DNA of 64,000 nucleotides from Opitutaceae bacterium (GTDB lineage: Bacteria > Verrucomicrobiota > Verrucomicrobiia > Opitutales > Opitutaceae). Where the stretch lies: positions 62,001 through 126,000 of the forward strand of contig JAEUHC010000002.1 in assembly GCA_016794785.1 (NCBI GenBank). Reading direction: 5' to 3'. Both the position numbers and the translations under genes were made by a program. Positions 44,427 through 53,451 of the stretch are shown in pieces (position 1 is the stretch's first letter; each line of letters starts with the position of its first letter). Below the pieces are notes generated by a model that made no database searches, was not told the DNA's origin, and was given only the letters and a program-made list of their open reading frames with translations.

Positions 44427-45805
44427 AGCGGCAATATTTCGGCACCGATGGCGTGCGCGGCCCCTATGGCGGCCCATTGGTCAACGAAGTTTTTGCCGCT
44501 CGGCTCGGCTACGCGGCGGTGCAGTGGCTCGCCGGTCCGGGCGAACGCCGCGTGCAGACGGCGCGGCCCACGGTCGAACGGCGCGCCGGCCAGGGGCTCG
44601 GCCGTGTCTTGATTGGACGTGACACCCGCGGTTCGGGCCCGGCGCTCGAAGCGGCCATCGCCCAAGGCCTGCGCGCCGGCGGCGCCCAACCGATTTCGCT
44701 GGGGGTGCTGCCCACTCCCGCGGTGGCGCGCGCCGTGCGCGCCTCGGGTGCGCGCCTCGGGGTCGTGATTACCGCCTCCCACAATCCGGCGGGCGACAAT
44801 GGCATCAAGTTTTTCGGCCCCAGCGGCGTGAAGCTCACCGACTACGATGAAGCCCTCATCGAAGGGTTCCTGACGGCGGAGGCGCCCGCCGCCCCCGTGC
44901 AGACGTTGGCGTCGAGCGGCGCGATCGACGACTATATAGCCGCCGCCGTGCGCCTGCTCCCCCCCGGGGCGTTGCGGGGCTGGCGCATTGTGGCGGACAC
45001 GGCCCACGGCGCGACCTGCGCCACGACCCCGGTCGCCCTTCGCGCGCTGGGCGCCGAGGTGATCGGAATCGGCGACGCACCGGACGGCGGCAACATCAAT
45101 GCCGGTGTCGGCAGCGAGCACCCCGAACAGCTCGCCGCGCGCGTGCTCGCGACCGGCGCGCGTCTCGGCCTGGCCCACGACGGCGACGGCGATCGCTGCG
45201 TGCTCTGTGACGAACGTGGATCGGTGCTCGATGGCGACGAGATTCTCACGATCCTCGCGACGCGGGCGATCACGCTGGGCACGCTGGCGGCCGGCACGCT
45301 GGTCATCACCCGGCAGAGCAATCTCGGCGTCGATGCCGCCATCACCGCCGCCGGCGGCCGTGTGCTCCGCACCGACATCGGGGATCGCTACGTGATTGAG
45401 CGCATGCAGGCGGAGGGTGCGACCTTGGGCGGCGAGTCTTCGGGCCACATCATTTGCGCCGATGTCGCGCCGACCGGCGACGGGCTGGTCGCCGCGCTCA
45501 AGACCATCGAGGTCATGCTCGCCACCGGCCAGCCGCTATCGGTCCTGCGCGGGGTGTTGAAAAAATTTCCCCAGCTCACGGCCGCGCTCAAAGTCCGCGA
45601 GAAGCGCCCCCTCGACACCCTCGTCAACCTCCCCCTCGTCATCCGCGCGCTCGAGCGCGAGCTCGGTGCGCAGGGGCGCGTGCTCGTGCGCTACTCGGGC
45701 ACCGAGGCCAAGCTGCGCCTGCTCGTCGAAGGCCCCACCGCCGCGATCGTCGAGGCCGGTCTGGCTCGCCTGCGGACGGCGGTCGCCGCCGATGGCCTGC
45801 TTTGA
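44423..45805 (+). CDS. glmM: Phosphoglucosamine mutase
   Basis: GlmM interconverts glucosamine-6-P and glucosamine-1-P on the way to UDP-GlcNAc. The 460-residue product has the N-terminal YFGTDGVRG signature, the phosphoserine S119 in VVITASHNPAGDNGIKFFGP, the metal loop AHDGDGDRCV, the sugar loop LGGESSGHII and the phosphate-binding VRYSGTEAKLRLLVEG. The GlmM-type TASHNP and FGTDG motifs favour glucosamine over phosphomannose. It overlaps trpD by four bases. Confidence 0.95.
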   Translation: MKRQYFGTDGVRGPYGGPLVNEVFAARLGYAAVQWLAGPGERRVQTARPTVERRAGQGLGRVLIGRDTRGSGPALEAAIAQGLRAGGAQPISLGVLPTPAVARAVRASGARLGVVITASHNPAGDNGIKFFGPSGVKLTDYDEALIEGFLTAEAPAAPVQTLASSGAIDDYIAAAVRLLPPGALRGWRIVADTAHGATCATTPVALRALGAEVIGIGDAPDGGNINAGVGSEHPEQLAARVLATGARLGLAHDGDGDRCVLCDERGSVLDGDEILTILATRAITLGTLAAGTLVITRQSNLGVDAAITAAGGRVLRTDIGDRYVIERMQAEGATLGGESSGHIICADVAPTGDGLVAALKTIEVMLATGQPLSVLRGVLKKFPQLTAALKVREKRPLDTLVNLPLVIRALERELGAQGRVLVRYSGTEAKLRLLVEGPTAAIVEAGLARLRTAVAADGLL

Positions 45806-45863
45806 GGCGGCGAGGTAATCTGGCGTTGACCAGCTCCGGCGCTGGGCCTTCTTTGCCACCCTT

Positions 45864-47255
45864 ATGCCGGAAGTCCCCGTTTCGTCGCTCGACCCCCGCC
45901 ACCAAAAATTGATTGAGAACGCGCGTGTCGCGCTGGAGCGGGGGAATCTCGACTACGTGCTCGAGGTCACGGCGCAGGTGCTGAAGATGCAGCCCGGCTG
46001 CCTGCCGGTGCGGCGCCTGCAGCGCGTCGCTCAGCTCCGCCAGAATCGCGGCAAAGGCGGCGGCTTCATGGGCAAGGCCCTGAGCAGTTTTTCCACGGCG
46101 CCCTTCATGTTCGGCGGAAAAAAGGAGCCCGCGAAGCAGCTGGAGATCGCGGAGACCCTCCTTGCCAAGGATCCCAACAACGTGGCGGCGCTCAAGCTGC
46201 TCGCCGAGGCCGCGGGCGGTCTCGGGTTTCCCGAGACGGTGGCCTTCGCCCTCGAGGCCGTGCGCGAGATCGAGCCGGAGAACCGCTCGAACCTCCTCGC
46301 CCTCGGCGAGGCGCTGCTCGCCGCCGGCAAGGCCCCCGATGCCCTCAAGATTGCCGACGAGCTGCTCCGCGACAAACCCACCGATGCCGACGCGCAGAAC
46401 CTCATGCGCAAGGCCTCCGTCGCGCAGACGGTGAACAAGCACAGCTGGGATCAGAAGACCAGCTACCGCGACAAGCTCCGCGACGAGGCGCAGGCCGTCT
46501 CGCTCGAGCAATCGGCCAAGGTGGTGACCGGCGACACCATGACACAGCGTCTCCTCGAAGAGGCGCTCGCACGCGTGGCCAAGGAGCCAGCCAACCTCGT
46601 CCACTATCGCAGCGTGTCGCAGGCCTACCGCCAGCTCGGCAACCTGGATGAGGCGCTCGCCTGGGTGCGCAAGGCCCGCGAGCAGCCCGTGGGCAAATCG
46701 GATGCCGCGCTCGAAAAGCAAGAGAGCGAACTCGCGACCGCCGTCGTGGAGCAGCACATGAAGGATGCCGAGGCCGCCGTCGCCGCCGCGCCCGGCGACC
46801 CCGCCGCGCAGGCCAAGCTCGCGGCCGCCACCAAGGAGTTCGCCGACTTCAAGCTCGCCGAGTCCCGCCGCTACGTGGAGCGCTACCCCAACGATCACGC
46901 GGCGCGCTTTGCACTCGGGAACCTGCTGCTGGAGTCCGGCCAGACCGATGGCGCGATCGCGCAGTTTCAGCAGGCGCAGAAAGGCCCGCAGGTCCGCGTG
47001 CCTTCCCTCGTCGGCCTTGGCCGCTGCTTCAAGGCCAAGCGCCTCTTCGACCTCGCTGTCGCGCAGCTCACGACCGCCAAGAACGAGCTCTCCACGATGG
47101 ACGACACCAAGAAGGAGATCATCTACGAACTCGGCACCTGCTACGAGCTGATGGGCAAGACCGACGCCGCCATCGATGAGTTCAAGGTGATTTACAGCGA
47201 GGACATCGGCTTCCGCGATGTCGCGGACAAGATTAACGCTTTCTACTCAAGGTAG
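45864..47255 (+). CDS. Cytosolic TPR-repeat protein
   Basis: The 463-residue protein lacks a signal peptide. It contains an array of TPR-type helical units: ENARVALERGNLDYVLEVTA, EIAETLLAKDPNNVAALKLL, EAVREIEPENRSNLLALGEA, SVSQAYRQLGNLDEALAWVR, RYPNDHAARFALGNLLLESG, LGRCFKAKRLFDLAVAQLTT and YELGTCYELMGKTDAAIDEF. A Gly/Lys-rich insert (RQNRGKGGGFMGKALSSFST) follows the first repeats. TPR arrays mediate protein contacts; no enzymatic role can be read. The stop codon falls inside the left arm of a 25-bp inverted repeat. Confidence 0.88.
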   Translation: MPEVPVSSLDPRHQKLIENARVALERGNLDYVLEVTAQVLKMQPGCLPVRRLQRVAQLRQNRGKGGGFMGKALSSFSTAPFMFGGKKEPAKQLEIAETLLAKDPNNVAALKLLAEAAGGLGFPETVAFALEAVREIEPENRSNLLALGEALLAAGKAPDALKIADELLRDKPTDADAQNLMRKASVAQTVNKHSWDQKTSYRDKLRDEAQAVSLEQSAKVVTGDTMTQRLLEEALARVAKEPANLVHYRSVSQAYRQLGNLDEALAWVRKAREQPVGKSDAALEKQESELATAVVEQHMKDAEAAVAAAPGDPAAQAKLAAATKEFADFKLAESRRYVERYPNDHAARFALGNLLLESGQTDGAIAQFQQAQKGPQVRVPSLVGLGRCFKAKRLFDLAVAQLTTAKNELSTMDDTKKEIIYELGTCYELMGKTDAAIDEFKVIYSEDIGFRDVADKINAFYSR

Positions 47256-47324
47256 GGCGGGTCTGTGACCCGCCCTTTCGCGGCTTGAGTGTTCGACCGA
47301 GGGCGGGTCACAGACCCGCCCTAC
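47252..47324. repeat. REP-like double hairpin, perfect 25-bp inverted repeat
   Basis: The left arm 47252-47276 (beginning GTAGGGCGGGTCTGTG) and the right arm 47300-47324 are exact reverse complements, separated by 23 bases. Each arm is itself a hairpin (GGGCGGGTC-TGT-GACCCGCCC, 9-bp stem). The result is two hairpins facing each other, the typical layout of a bipartite REP/BIME unit. The left arm overlaps the TAG of the TPR gene. It may attenuate read-through into the downstream gene. Confidence 0.8.
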
Positions 47325-47339
47325 TTCTCCACCTTCCCC

Positions 47340-48404
47340 ATGAAAACTCCCCTGCGCCTATCACTCACCTTGCTGGCCGCCGTCGCGCTGGCCCGCGCTG
47401 ATCAGAAAACCAAGACTCTCGATTTCCATTGGATTGATTCCGAGGGCGGAGGGTCGACGCTCATCGTCACCCCGGAGGGCGAGTCGGTGCTCATCGACAC
47501 GGGCAACCCCGGCGGGCGCGACCCCGCGCGCATCGTGGCCGCGGCCAAGGCGGCCGGCCTCGCGCGCATCGATCACGTCATCATCACTCATTGGCACACC
47601 GATCATTTTGGCGGCGCGGCCGAGGTGGCGCAGCAGATCCCGTTTGGCACGATCCACCAGCGCGAGATTCCGGCGGGCGATCCCGACGGCCGGGCGGCCT
47701 CGTCGTTTCCGATCCAGATCAAGCCGTTCCGCGATATCCCGGCCAAGCGCGCGGCGATCGTGCCGGGCAGCGTCATCCCGCTGAAGTCCGGCGGCACCAA
47801 GCTCGAACTCCGCTGCCTCGCCGCGGACCAAAAATTCGTCGAGCCCACAGCGGCGCAGAAAAAGCACACGAATCCGCTGGCTGGGACGGTCGCCGCCAAG
47901 CCGAAGGACACGAGCGACAACGCCAACAGCGCGGTCTATGTGCTCACGTTCGGCGCGTTTCGTTTTTTTGCCGGCGGCGATCTCACGTGGAACCTCGAGG
48001 AGCAGCTCGTCGCGCCGCACAATCTCGCGGGCACGGTCGATGTCTATCAGACGAACCACCACGGCCTCGAAGTGAGCAACCATCCGGTGCTCGTCCGTAG
48101 CCTTGAGCCGACGGTGGTCCTGATGAACAACGGCCCTAAAAAGGGCGGGCAGCCCGGCGCGTTTGCCGCCGTGCGCGGCGCGACTTCCGTGCAGGCGCTC
48201 TATCAAATCCACCAAAGCCACAACGTGCCGGCGGAAACCAATGCCGCGGCGGAGTTCGTGGCGAATCAGGGCAACCTCACCGGCGCGGATGCCGCCAAGT
48301 GCCCGGCCCATCTGATCCGGATGTCCGTCGCGCCCGACGGGCGAAACTACACTGTTTCGGTGCCGAGCACCGGCCATGCGCGGACCTTCAGGACGAAGGG
48401 TTGA
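47340..48404 (+). CDS. Exported metallo-beta-lactamase-fold hydrolase (ComEC/Rec2-C-like)
   Basis: The 354-residue product has a signal peptide (MKTPLRLSLTLLAAVALARA). The MBL fold has zinc ligands H84-x-H86-x-D88-H89 (THWHTDHFGG), an LIDTGNPGG loop at the start, FRFFAGGDLTWNLEEQL and QTNHHGLEVSNHPVLV as the later metal-site elements. This order resembles the soluble hydrolase domain at the end of the DNA-uptake protein ComEC and its stand-alone relatives. A nucleotide or phosphoester substrate is likely but unproven. It begins 16 bases after the inverted repeat. Confidence 0.85.
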   Translation: MKTPLRLSLTLLAAVALARADQKTKTLDFHWIDSEGGGSTLIVTPEGESVLIDTGNPGGRDPARIVAAAKAAGLARIDHVIITHWHTDHFGGAAEVAQQIPFGTIHQREIPAGDPDGRAASSFPIQIKPFRDIPAKRAAIVPGSVIPLKSGGTKLELRCLAADQKFVEPTAAQKKHTNPLAGTVAAKPKDTSDNANSAVYVLTFGAFRFFAGGDLTWNLEEQLVAPHNLAGTVDVYQTNHHGLEVSNHPVLVRSLEPTVVLMNNGPKKGGQPGAFAAVRGATSVQALYQIHQSHNVPAETNAAAEFVANQGNLTGADAAKCPAHLIRMSVAPDGRNYTVSVPSTGHARTFRTKG

Positions 48405-48413
48405 GGCCGCGGC

Positions 48414-49253
48414 CTAGTTTTTCCGTTCGGCCAGCCACACGGCCAGACCCATGAGCGCGCCCGCGGCCAGGAGCCGCGGCACATCGGCCGACTCGCGAAA
48501 CACTAGCAGGGACACGGCGACAGCGAGCGGGATCTTGGCGTTGTTCATCACGGCGAGCGTGCCGGCGCTCACCCGCGTCGCGCCCCGGTTCCAGAGGAAG
48601 AATCCGAGCCCTGATGCAATCACGCCGAGGTAGAGCAGCACGCCCACGTTGGCCGTGGTGAGCGGCAGCGCGGCGAAATCGGTGCGCACGAGCGAGACCG
48701 GCAGCGTCACGGCCAAGGCCCCGGCGTAAAGCAGTCCAAAAACATCGCGGTCGCGGAGCGCGGGCTGCCGCGCGCGGAGCCGGCGATAGAGCACCTGCCC
48801 AAGGGCAAAGGCGGCGTTGGACAGCTGCACGAGGACGACACCGGTCAGCGTGCCCGCGGTCGGCGCCGTTTTCACCACGATGCAGGCTCCACCGGCCACG
48901 GCCAGCAGCGCGGCGAGCAGCGCGCGTCCCCGCAGGGTGCGATCGAAGGCGTCGGCGAGCAGCGTCACGATAATCGGCGTCGTGAGCGTGAAGAGCGCGA
49001 TCTCGTGCGCGGCGAGGAAGGGGAAGCTCTCGTTGTAGGCGAGATACATGAGCCCGAACTGCACCGCGCCGATCCCCGCGAGCGCGAGACCCGTGCGGGG
49101 CGCGATCCCGCGGAGGCGGAGAAACGGGAGGAAGACGAGGAGCGCGAGCGCGAGCCGCGCGGCGGAAAGAAACGCCGCGTCGATCCCCGTCAGGCTCTTG
49201 ATGAGACCAAACGAAAACGCCCAGAGCAGGGAGACGATCAGGAGGTGAAGCAC
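48414..49253 (-). CDS. EamA/DMT-superfamily permease
   Basis: The 279-residue membrane protein contains ten hydrophobic helices in two EamA halves, beginning LLIVSLLWAFSFGLIKSLTG and including LMYLAYNESFPFLAAHEIAL and LGVIASGLGFFLWNRGATRV. Members transport metabolites, often amino acids or nucleotide sugars; the substrate is unknown. It starts at a GTG and is convergent with the MBL-fold gene, 9 bases apart. Confidence 0.92.
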   Translation of the reverse strand: MLHLLIVSLLWAFSFGLIKSLTGIDAAFLSAARLALALLVFLPFLRLRGIAPRTGLALAGIGAVQFGLMYLAYNESFPFLAAHEIALFTLTTPIIVTLLADAFDRTLRGRALLAALLAVAGGACIVVKTAPTAGTLTGVVLVQLSNAAFALGQVLYRRLRARQPALRDRDVFGLLYAGALAVTLPVSLVRTDFAALPLTTANVGVLLYLGVIASGLGFFLWNRGATRVSAGTLAVMNNAKIPLAVAVSLLVFRESADVPRLLAAGALMGLAVWLAERKN

Positions 49254-49377
49254 GCCGCGCGCAGGGATGCCGGTGCCGGCGCGGCGCGGCGAGGCGGAAA
49301 ATTGGCCGTGGCGCGTCGACTTTTCGACAGCCCGCCTCGGGAGGGAGGGGGCGGACGACCCGCAAACATCCGCCGGT

Positions 49378-49397
49378 CCCTGCTCTCGCGAGCAGGG
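49378..49397. repeat. Short perfect hairpin in the repeat cluster
   Basis: CCCTGCTC-TCGC-GAGCAGGG forms an 8-bp stem with a 4-base loop. On the minus strand it is preceded by GTAG, the same head as the element at 47252, which suggests that it belongs to the same repeat class. Confidence 0.55.
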
Positions 49398-49420
49398 CTA
49401 CCCAACTCAGATTGATTGGC

Positions 49421-49472
49421 TGTGGGAGGGGCTTTACGCCCCGACGCGTCGCGGGGTAACCCCGCTCCCACA
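49421..49472. repeat. REP-like imperfect inverted repeat
   Basis: The element opens with TGTGGGAGGGGCTTTACGCC and closes with the complementary GGTAACCCCGCTCCCACA, with a GACGCGTCGC centre. The TGTGGGAG heads are identical to those at 20594, but the inner arms differ and contain small bulges. It lies 38 bases beyond the TonB-receptor stop and could also serve as that gene's terminator. Confidence 0.7.
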
Positions 49473-49509
49473 GTTTCCGACCGCAACGATCCGGCTCAGA
49501 CGACTCCGC

Positions 49510-52209
49510 TCAAAGCTCGGTCGTCATCGTGAAACGGAAGGACCGCGGGTCGCCCCACGAGCCGCTGCCGACAGCGGCGGATCGGTAGTATTCCTTGTCG
49601 AATACGTTGTCGACGTTGAGCTGGAAGCTCGTGTTGCGGTTGTAGATTTTGCGCGTGTAGCTGAGGTAGGCGGTGTAAATCGTGTAGGCGGGGGAGTAGA
49701 GGTTCGTGGGCGTCGCGTTGGCGGCGGCGAGCGCCGCCGTGCCGCGGTAAGTGCGGAGACGCCAGTTGCCGCCGCCTCCGATGGCGAACCCGCGCAGCGC
49801 ATCCTGCGTGAATTGGTAGCGCATGAAAAGATTGCCGCGCGCCTTGGTGTAGCCGGGGTTGGGCAGGCCCTCCGGGATGGTGGCGAGCAGATCGTTGAGG
49901 ACAGGCGTGGGCCGGTTCTGCGCCGCGGCCGCGTCGCGCAATGATTTCAGGATGGGCGCGCGGTCGGTATTGACGACCTTGTTGGCGGCGTAGGAGGCGG
50001 ATAGGCGCCAGTTGCGCGTGAGGTTGGCGATGGCTTGGACCTCGTTGCCGCGCGTGAGCGTCGTCTGGTAGTCGCCGGTCGCGGTGACATCGAAGGTGTT
50101 CGGGAAAATCGCGATCAGCTCATCGCGGAGCAGCTGGTTCACACCGGGCACGGCGTAGCGGGCGTTGGGCGTGAAGTTTTTGTAGCGGACGATGTTCAGC
50201 TCGAGCCGGGGGCGGCCGCCTTTGTCGGGGAAGAGGCTGAAGCGCGCGGAGATGTCCGTGCCCTCGCCCACGGGAATGCTTGAGAGTTCGCCGGAGTTGA
50301 AGGTCGCCGCGCCCTGGCCGACCGAGATCCGGAACGATTGCGCGTAGTTGGCGCCGATGGCGAACATGTCGTTCAGCCGCAAGACACCGCCGTAGTTGGC
50401 GCCATCGACCTTGTATTGCACAAACTGCAGGGCCGGGGTGTTGAACGAGTCGATGTAGTCGAGTTCCCAATCCTTCTGCGCGCGCAGCAGGCCGCGCGTG
50501 GTGTTCATGTTGAAGTGATCGCGGCGGTAGCCGACCATCGTGTAGAGGTGGTTGTTGAAGTAGGTGCCCGAGGCGCCGACACCCCACGACGGCGTGTAGA
50601 AACGGCGGTTGATGAACTGGCCGTTGGCGGCGCGGCCCGCGACGTCAGGCAGAAACGCGGACACGCCGGGGATCGCGGCGAGGTCGCCCGTGCGGCCGGC
50701 ATCGATGCCGTCGCGCAAGTAGTAGCGGCGGTAAAAACGGTTGGCGGCATACGTGGTGCGGTTGGCCGCGAAGGCGGCGGCCGTGATCGCGGGGTTGATC
50801 GCGCCGACCCAGTTGGGACTCGCGGGGTCGATATACTCGACGTATTTCGGTTTTTTCTGGCCCGGGTTGTCTTGGTGCTGCTGGACGTTGGCGATGAACT
50901 GCTGCTTGAACCACCGGGTCTCCAAATCATAGACGGCCGAGAGGCGGATATCGCGGACGATGTTGCCGTCGATGCTGTTGGTGCGGAAATACTCGGTGTA
51001 GAGTTCGTTGAAGTAGGGATTGACCGCGCCGTTGGGCAGGAGCGGGCTGCGATCGCGAGTGATGCTGCGGGAGTTCACAGTCCAGTTCTTGATCTTTTGC
51101 TGGTAGAAATTGCCCGTGAGCTGGAGGTGCAGGTTTTTCCCGATGTGGTGCTCGGCCTCGAGCGTGAATGATGTGGTGGCGTTGTTGTAGGTGCTGTCGG
51201 GGCCGTTGCTCTGCGTTTGTTTCGGGACGAGCGTGTAATCGGTGATGGCGACGGCGGGTCCGGTGCTGATGATGCGGTTCGGGACGCCGGCCGCCTGGGC
51301 GCGGAAGCCGGATTTGGTCGCCGTGTTGTAGATGTAGCCGACGTTGCCGAGCGTGGCGGTCGCAGCGCGCGAGAAGGCGTCGACAAACATGCCCTGCGAG
51401 AGCACCGCCTCGGTGCGGCCGTGCTCCGCCATGACACTGACGGTGGTCTTCGAGAAAGGCCGGTAGGTGACCGCGCCGTAGAGGCCGCGAAAATCACGCT
51501 CCACATTGTTGATCCAGGACTCGTTCCGGCTGGCGACGGCGGCGAAGCGCACGGCCAGCTTGTCCTTCACGAGGCGGCGGTTGAGATCGAGCTCCACGCG
51601 CTTCATTTCATTGCTGCCCAGCATAAGGCGCACGCGGCTGATGTCCCGGGTGAAGAGGCCGCGCTTGGTGACTTGGTTTTGCGCGCCGCCGACATCGGCC
51701 TCGCCGTAGAGAAAGGCGTTGGGGCCGCGCAGTTCCTCGATGCGCTCGGTCGAGAACGAGTCCATCGGCGAATACCAAATCCAGCCGTTGCGCAGGGCGT
51801 AGGCGTTGGAGATGCCGCGGAGGATGATGCGGCTCTGCACGGTGGCGTTGGGGTCGGGGTTGGATTCACCGGCGACCATCCACGTGGACATCTCCTCCAT
51901 CGTCGTGAGCGCGAGATCCTCGATGAACTGGGAGTTCATGATCGAGATGGAATTCGCGAGGTTCTTCAGCTCCTGCACGGTGCGCATGCCGGAGGTGGTC
52001 TGCTGGGACTCGTAGCCGATGTCCTTTTCGTCGGTGACGGTGAAGCGCGTGAGCTGCACGGCCTCGCCGCTGGCGGGCTGCGCAGTGGCGCTTGATGAGG
52101 GCGTGGGCGCGGTTTGGGCCAGCGTCACGGATGCGGGCAGCCCCAGCATCGCGGTGGCGAGCAGGGCGAAGCGGCAGGAAGACAACGCGAGCGGAGCACG
52201 GATGTTCAT
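49510..52209 (-). CDS. TonB-dependent outer-membrane receptor
   Basis: The 899-residue product has a signal peptide (ATG at 52209; cleavage near TLAQ-TAP). A TonB-box-like segment near VQLTRFTVT is followed by a plug domain (QELKNLANSISIMNSQFIED, IILRGISNAYALRNGWIWYS, IEELRGPNAFLYGEADVGGA). A long beta-barrel follows, ending RSFRFTMTTEL. Such receptors import siderophores, vitamins or oligosaccharides with energy from TonB. The large barrel and Asn/Tyr-rich loops match the expanded receptor families of Opitutaceae. No fixed ligand signature or riboswitch is visible upstream. It is divergent from the AroE-like gene. Confidence 0.9.
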   Translation of the reverse strand: MNIRAPLALSSCRFALLATAMLGLPASVTLAQTAPTPSSSATAQPASGEAVQLTRFTVTDEKDIGYESQQTTSGMRTVQELKNLANSISIMNSQFIEDLALTTMEEMSTWMVAGESNPDPNATVQSRIILRGISNAYALRNGWIWYSPMDSFSTERIEELRGPNAFLYGEADVGGAQNQVTKRGLFTRDISRVRLMLGSNEMKRVELDLNRRLVKDKLAVRFAAVASRNESWINNVERDFRGLYGAVTYRPFSKTTVSVMAEHGRTEAVLSQGMFVDAFSRAATATLGNVGYIYNTATKSGFRAQAAGVPNRIISTGPAVAITDYTLVPKQTQSNGPDSTYNNATTSFTLEAEHHIGKNLHLQLTGNFYQQKIKNWTVNSRSITRDRSPLLPNGAVNPYFNELYTEYFRTNSIDGNIVRDIRLSAVYDLETRWFKQQFIANVQQHQDNPGQKKPKYVEYIDPASPNWVGAINPAITAAAFAANRTTYAANRFYRRYYLRDGIDAGRTGDLAAIPGVSAFLPDVAGRAANGQFINRRFYTPSWGVGASGTYFNNHLYTMVGYRRDHFNMNTTRGLLRAQKDWELDYIDSFNTPALQFVQYKVDGANYGGVLRLNDMFAIGANYAQSFRISVGQGAATFNSGELSSIPVGEGTDISARFSLFPDKGGRPRLELNIVRYKNFTPNARYAVPGVNQLLRDELIAIFPNTFDVTATGDYQTTLTRGNEVQAIANLTRNWRLSASYAANKVVNTDRAPILKSLRDAAAAQNRPTPVLNDLLATIPEGLPNPGYTKARGNLFMRYQFTQDALRGFAIGGGGNWRLRTYRGTAALAAANATPTNLYSPAYTIYTAYLSYTRKIYNRNTSFQLNVDNVFDKEYYRSAAVGSGSWGDPRSFRFTMTTEL

Positions 52210-52397
52210 GGCGGGAAACGGACGGGTGGTTAGGTCGATGGGGCGCGGCGACCGCAGGGGCGCCGGTAAGGGGTGACGGCAATCCACTGGCGAACGACGG
52301 CTGGTTCAAGATCGAATCCTGCATCGCAGCCCCCATGCCAAGGGAAACGGGCAGACGAGGTTTGACGCGGCTCCCTTCACCGCGATCTGTTGGGCGG

Positions 52398-53345
52398 ATG
52401 CCGACCGCGCTCCAGCCTGCGACCAAGCCCACGATGCATTTCATCGGTGTCACGACCGGCCAGTCGTCGATCAACGCGGTCTTCCCGCTCTGGGCGGAGC
52501 GGCTCGGCCTCGGCGACTGCGTGCTGCACGGGATCGATTTTGCGCCGGGCAGCCCGGCGGCCGATTACCGCGCGGCGCTCGAATTCATCCGCCGCGACCC
52601 GCTTTCGCTCGGCGCGCTTGTGACGACCCACAAGGTGGCGGTCTTCAACGCGGGCGGCGATCTGTTCGACGAGCTTGATCCGCTCACGCGCGCGATCGGC
52701 GAAGTGGGCAGCATCTTCAAGCGCGGTGGCCGGCTGCACGGCCGGGCGGTCGATCCGTGGACGTCGGGTCACGCGCTCGCCGCGCAGATTGACGCGACGC
52801 ATTGGCAAGGCGGAGCCGAGGCGCTGATCCTCGGCGCCGGCGGGGCGGGCACGGCATTTGCCTGGCGGTTGGCCAATGCGGAGGCGACGGCGGGCCGGCC
52901 GGCGCGCATCCATGTCGTCGATCGGGTGTCGGCGCGGCTCGCGCATCTGCGCACGCTGCACGCGAGCTGGCTGGGCGCTGCGCCGCTGGAAGTGCACCTC
53001 GCGACGCGACCGGAGGATGCCGATGCCGTGCTCAGCCGCTTGCCGGCCGGTTCACTCGTCGCCAACGCCACCGGGCTTGGCAAGGATGCCCCGGGCTCGC
53101 CGCTCTCGGCGGCGGCGCAGTTTCCCGAGCGCGGCGTGGTGTGGGAATTCAACTACCGCGGCCAGCTCGTGTTCCTCGAGCAGGCGCGGGCGCAGGAGGC
53201 AGCGCGCGGGCTGCGGATCGCCGACGGCTGGACCTATTTCCTCCACGGCTGGACGCACGTGATCGCGGACGTGTTTGACTGCGCGATCCCGACGGCCGGT
53301 CCGCTCTTCGACGATCTCGGGCGCATCGCGGCGGCGGCGCGGTGA
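52398..53345 (+). CDS. Shikimate dehydrogenase-like oxidoreductase
   Basis: The 315-residue protein follows the shikimate/quinate dehydrogenase fold. The catalytic lysine K79 lies in GALVTTHKVAVF, the catalytic aspartate D119 in GRAVDPWTSG, and the NADP loop is LGAGGAGTA (145-153). The first substrate motif, usually S-x-S-P-x-x-H-N, reads QSSINAVFPLWAE, so the substrate may not be shikimate. Isolated from other aromatic-pathway genes, it faces the TonB receptor, which supports a catabolic or secondary role. The ATG at 52398 is one of two possible starts; the other is at 52434. Confidence 0.75.
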   Translation: MPTALQPATKPTMHFIGVTTGQSSINAVFPLWAERLGLGDCVLHGIDFAPGSPAADYRAALEFIRRDPLSLGALVTTHKVAVFNAGGDLFDELDPLTRAIGEVGSIFKRGGRLHGRAVDPWTSGHALAAQIDATHWQGGAEALILGAGGAGTAFAWRLANAEATAGRPARIHVVDRVSARLAHLRTLHASWLGAAPLEVHLATRPEDADAVLSRLPAGSLVANATGLGKDAPGSPLSAAAQFPERGVVWEFNYRGQLVFLEQARAQEAARGLRIADGWTYFLHGWTHVIADVFDCAIPTAGPLFDDLGRIAAAAR

Positions 53346-53451
53346 GCACCCCCGCGGGAGAACAGCCGCGGCAAGCGGTGCCACGTGGAATTCCTTTGCG
53401 CGGGATTTCCTGCACTTGCCCCGCGCGATCATCGTCCTTGGGATCGTGGGG

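Noticed and set aside
52210..52397. A cobalamin or other riboswitch upstream of the TonB receptor
   Set aside because: I could not find a B12-box-like core or a paired structure in the minus-strand leader.
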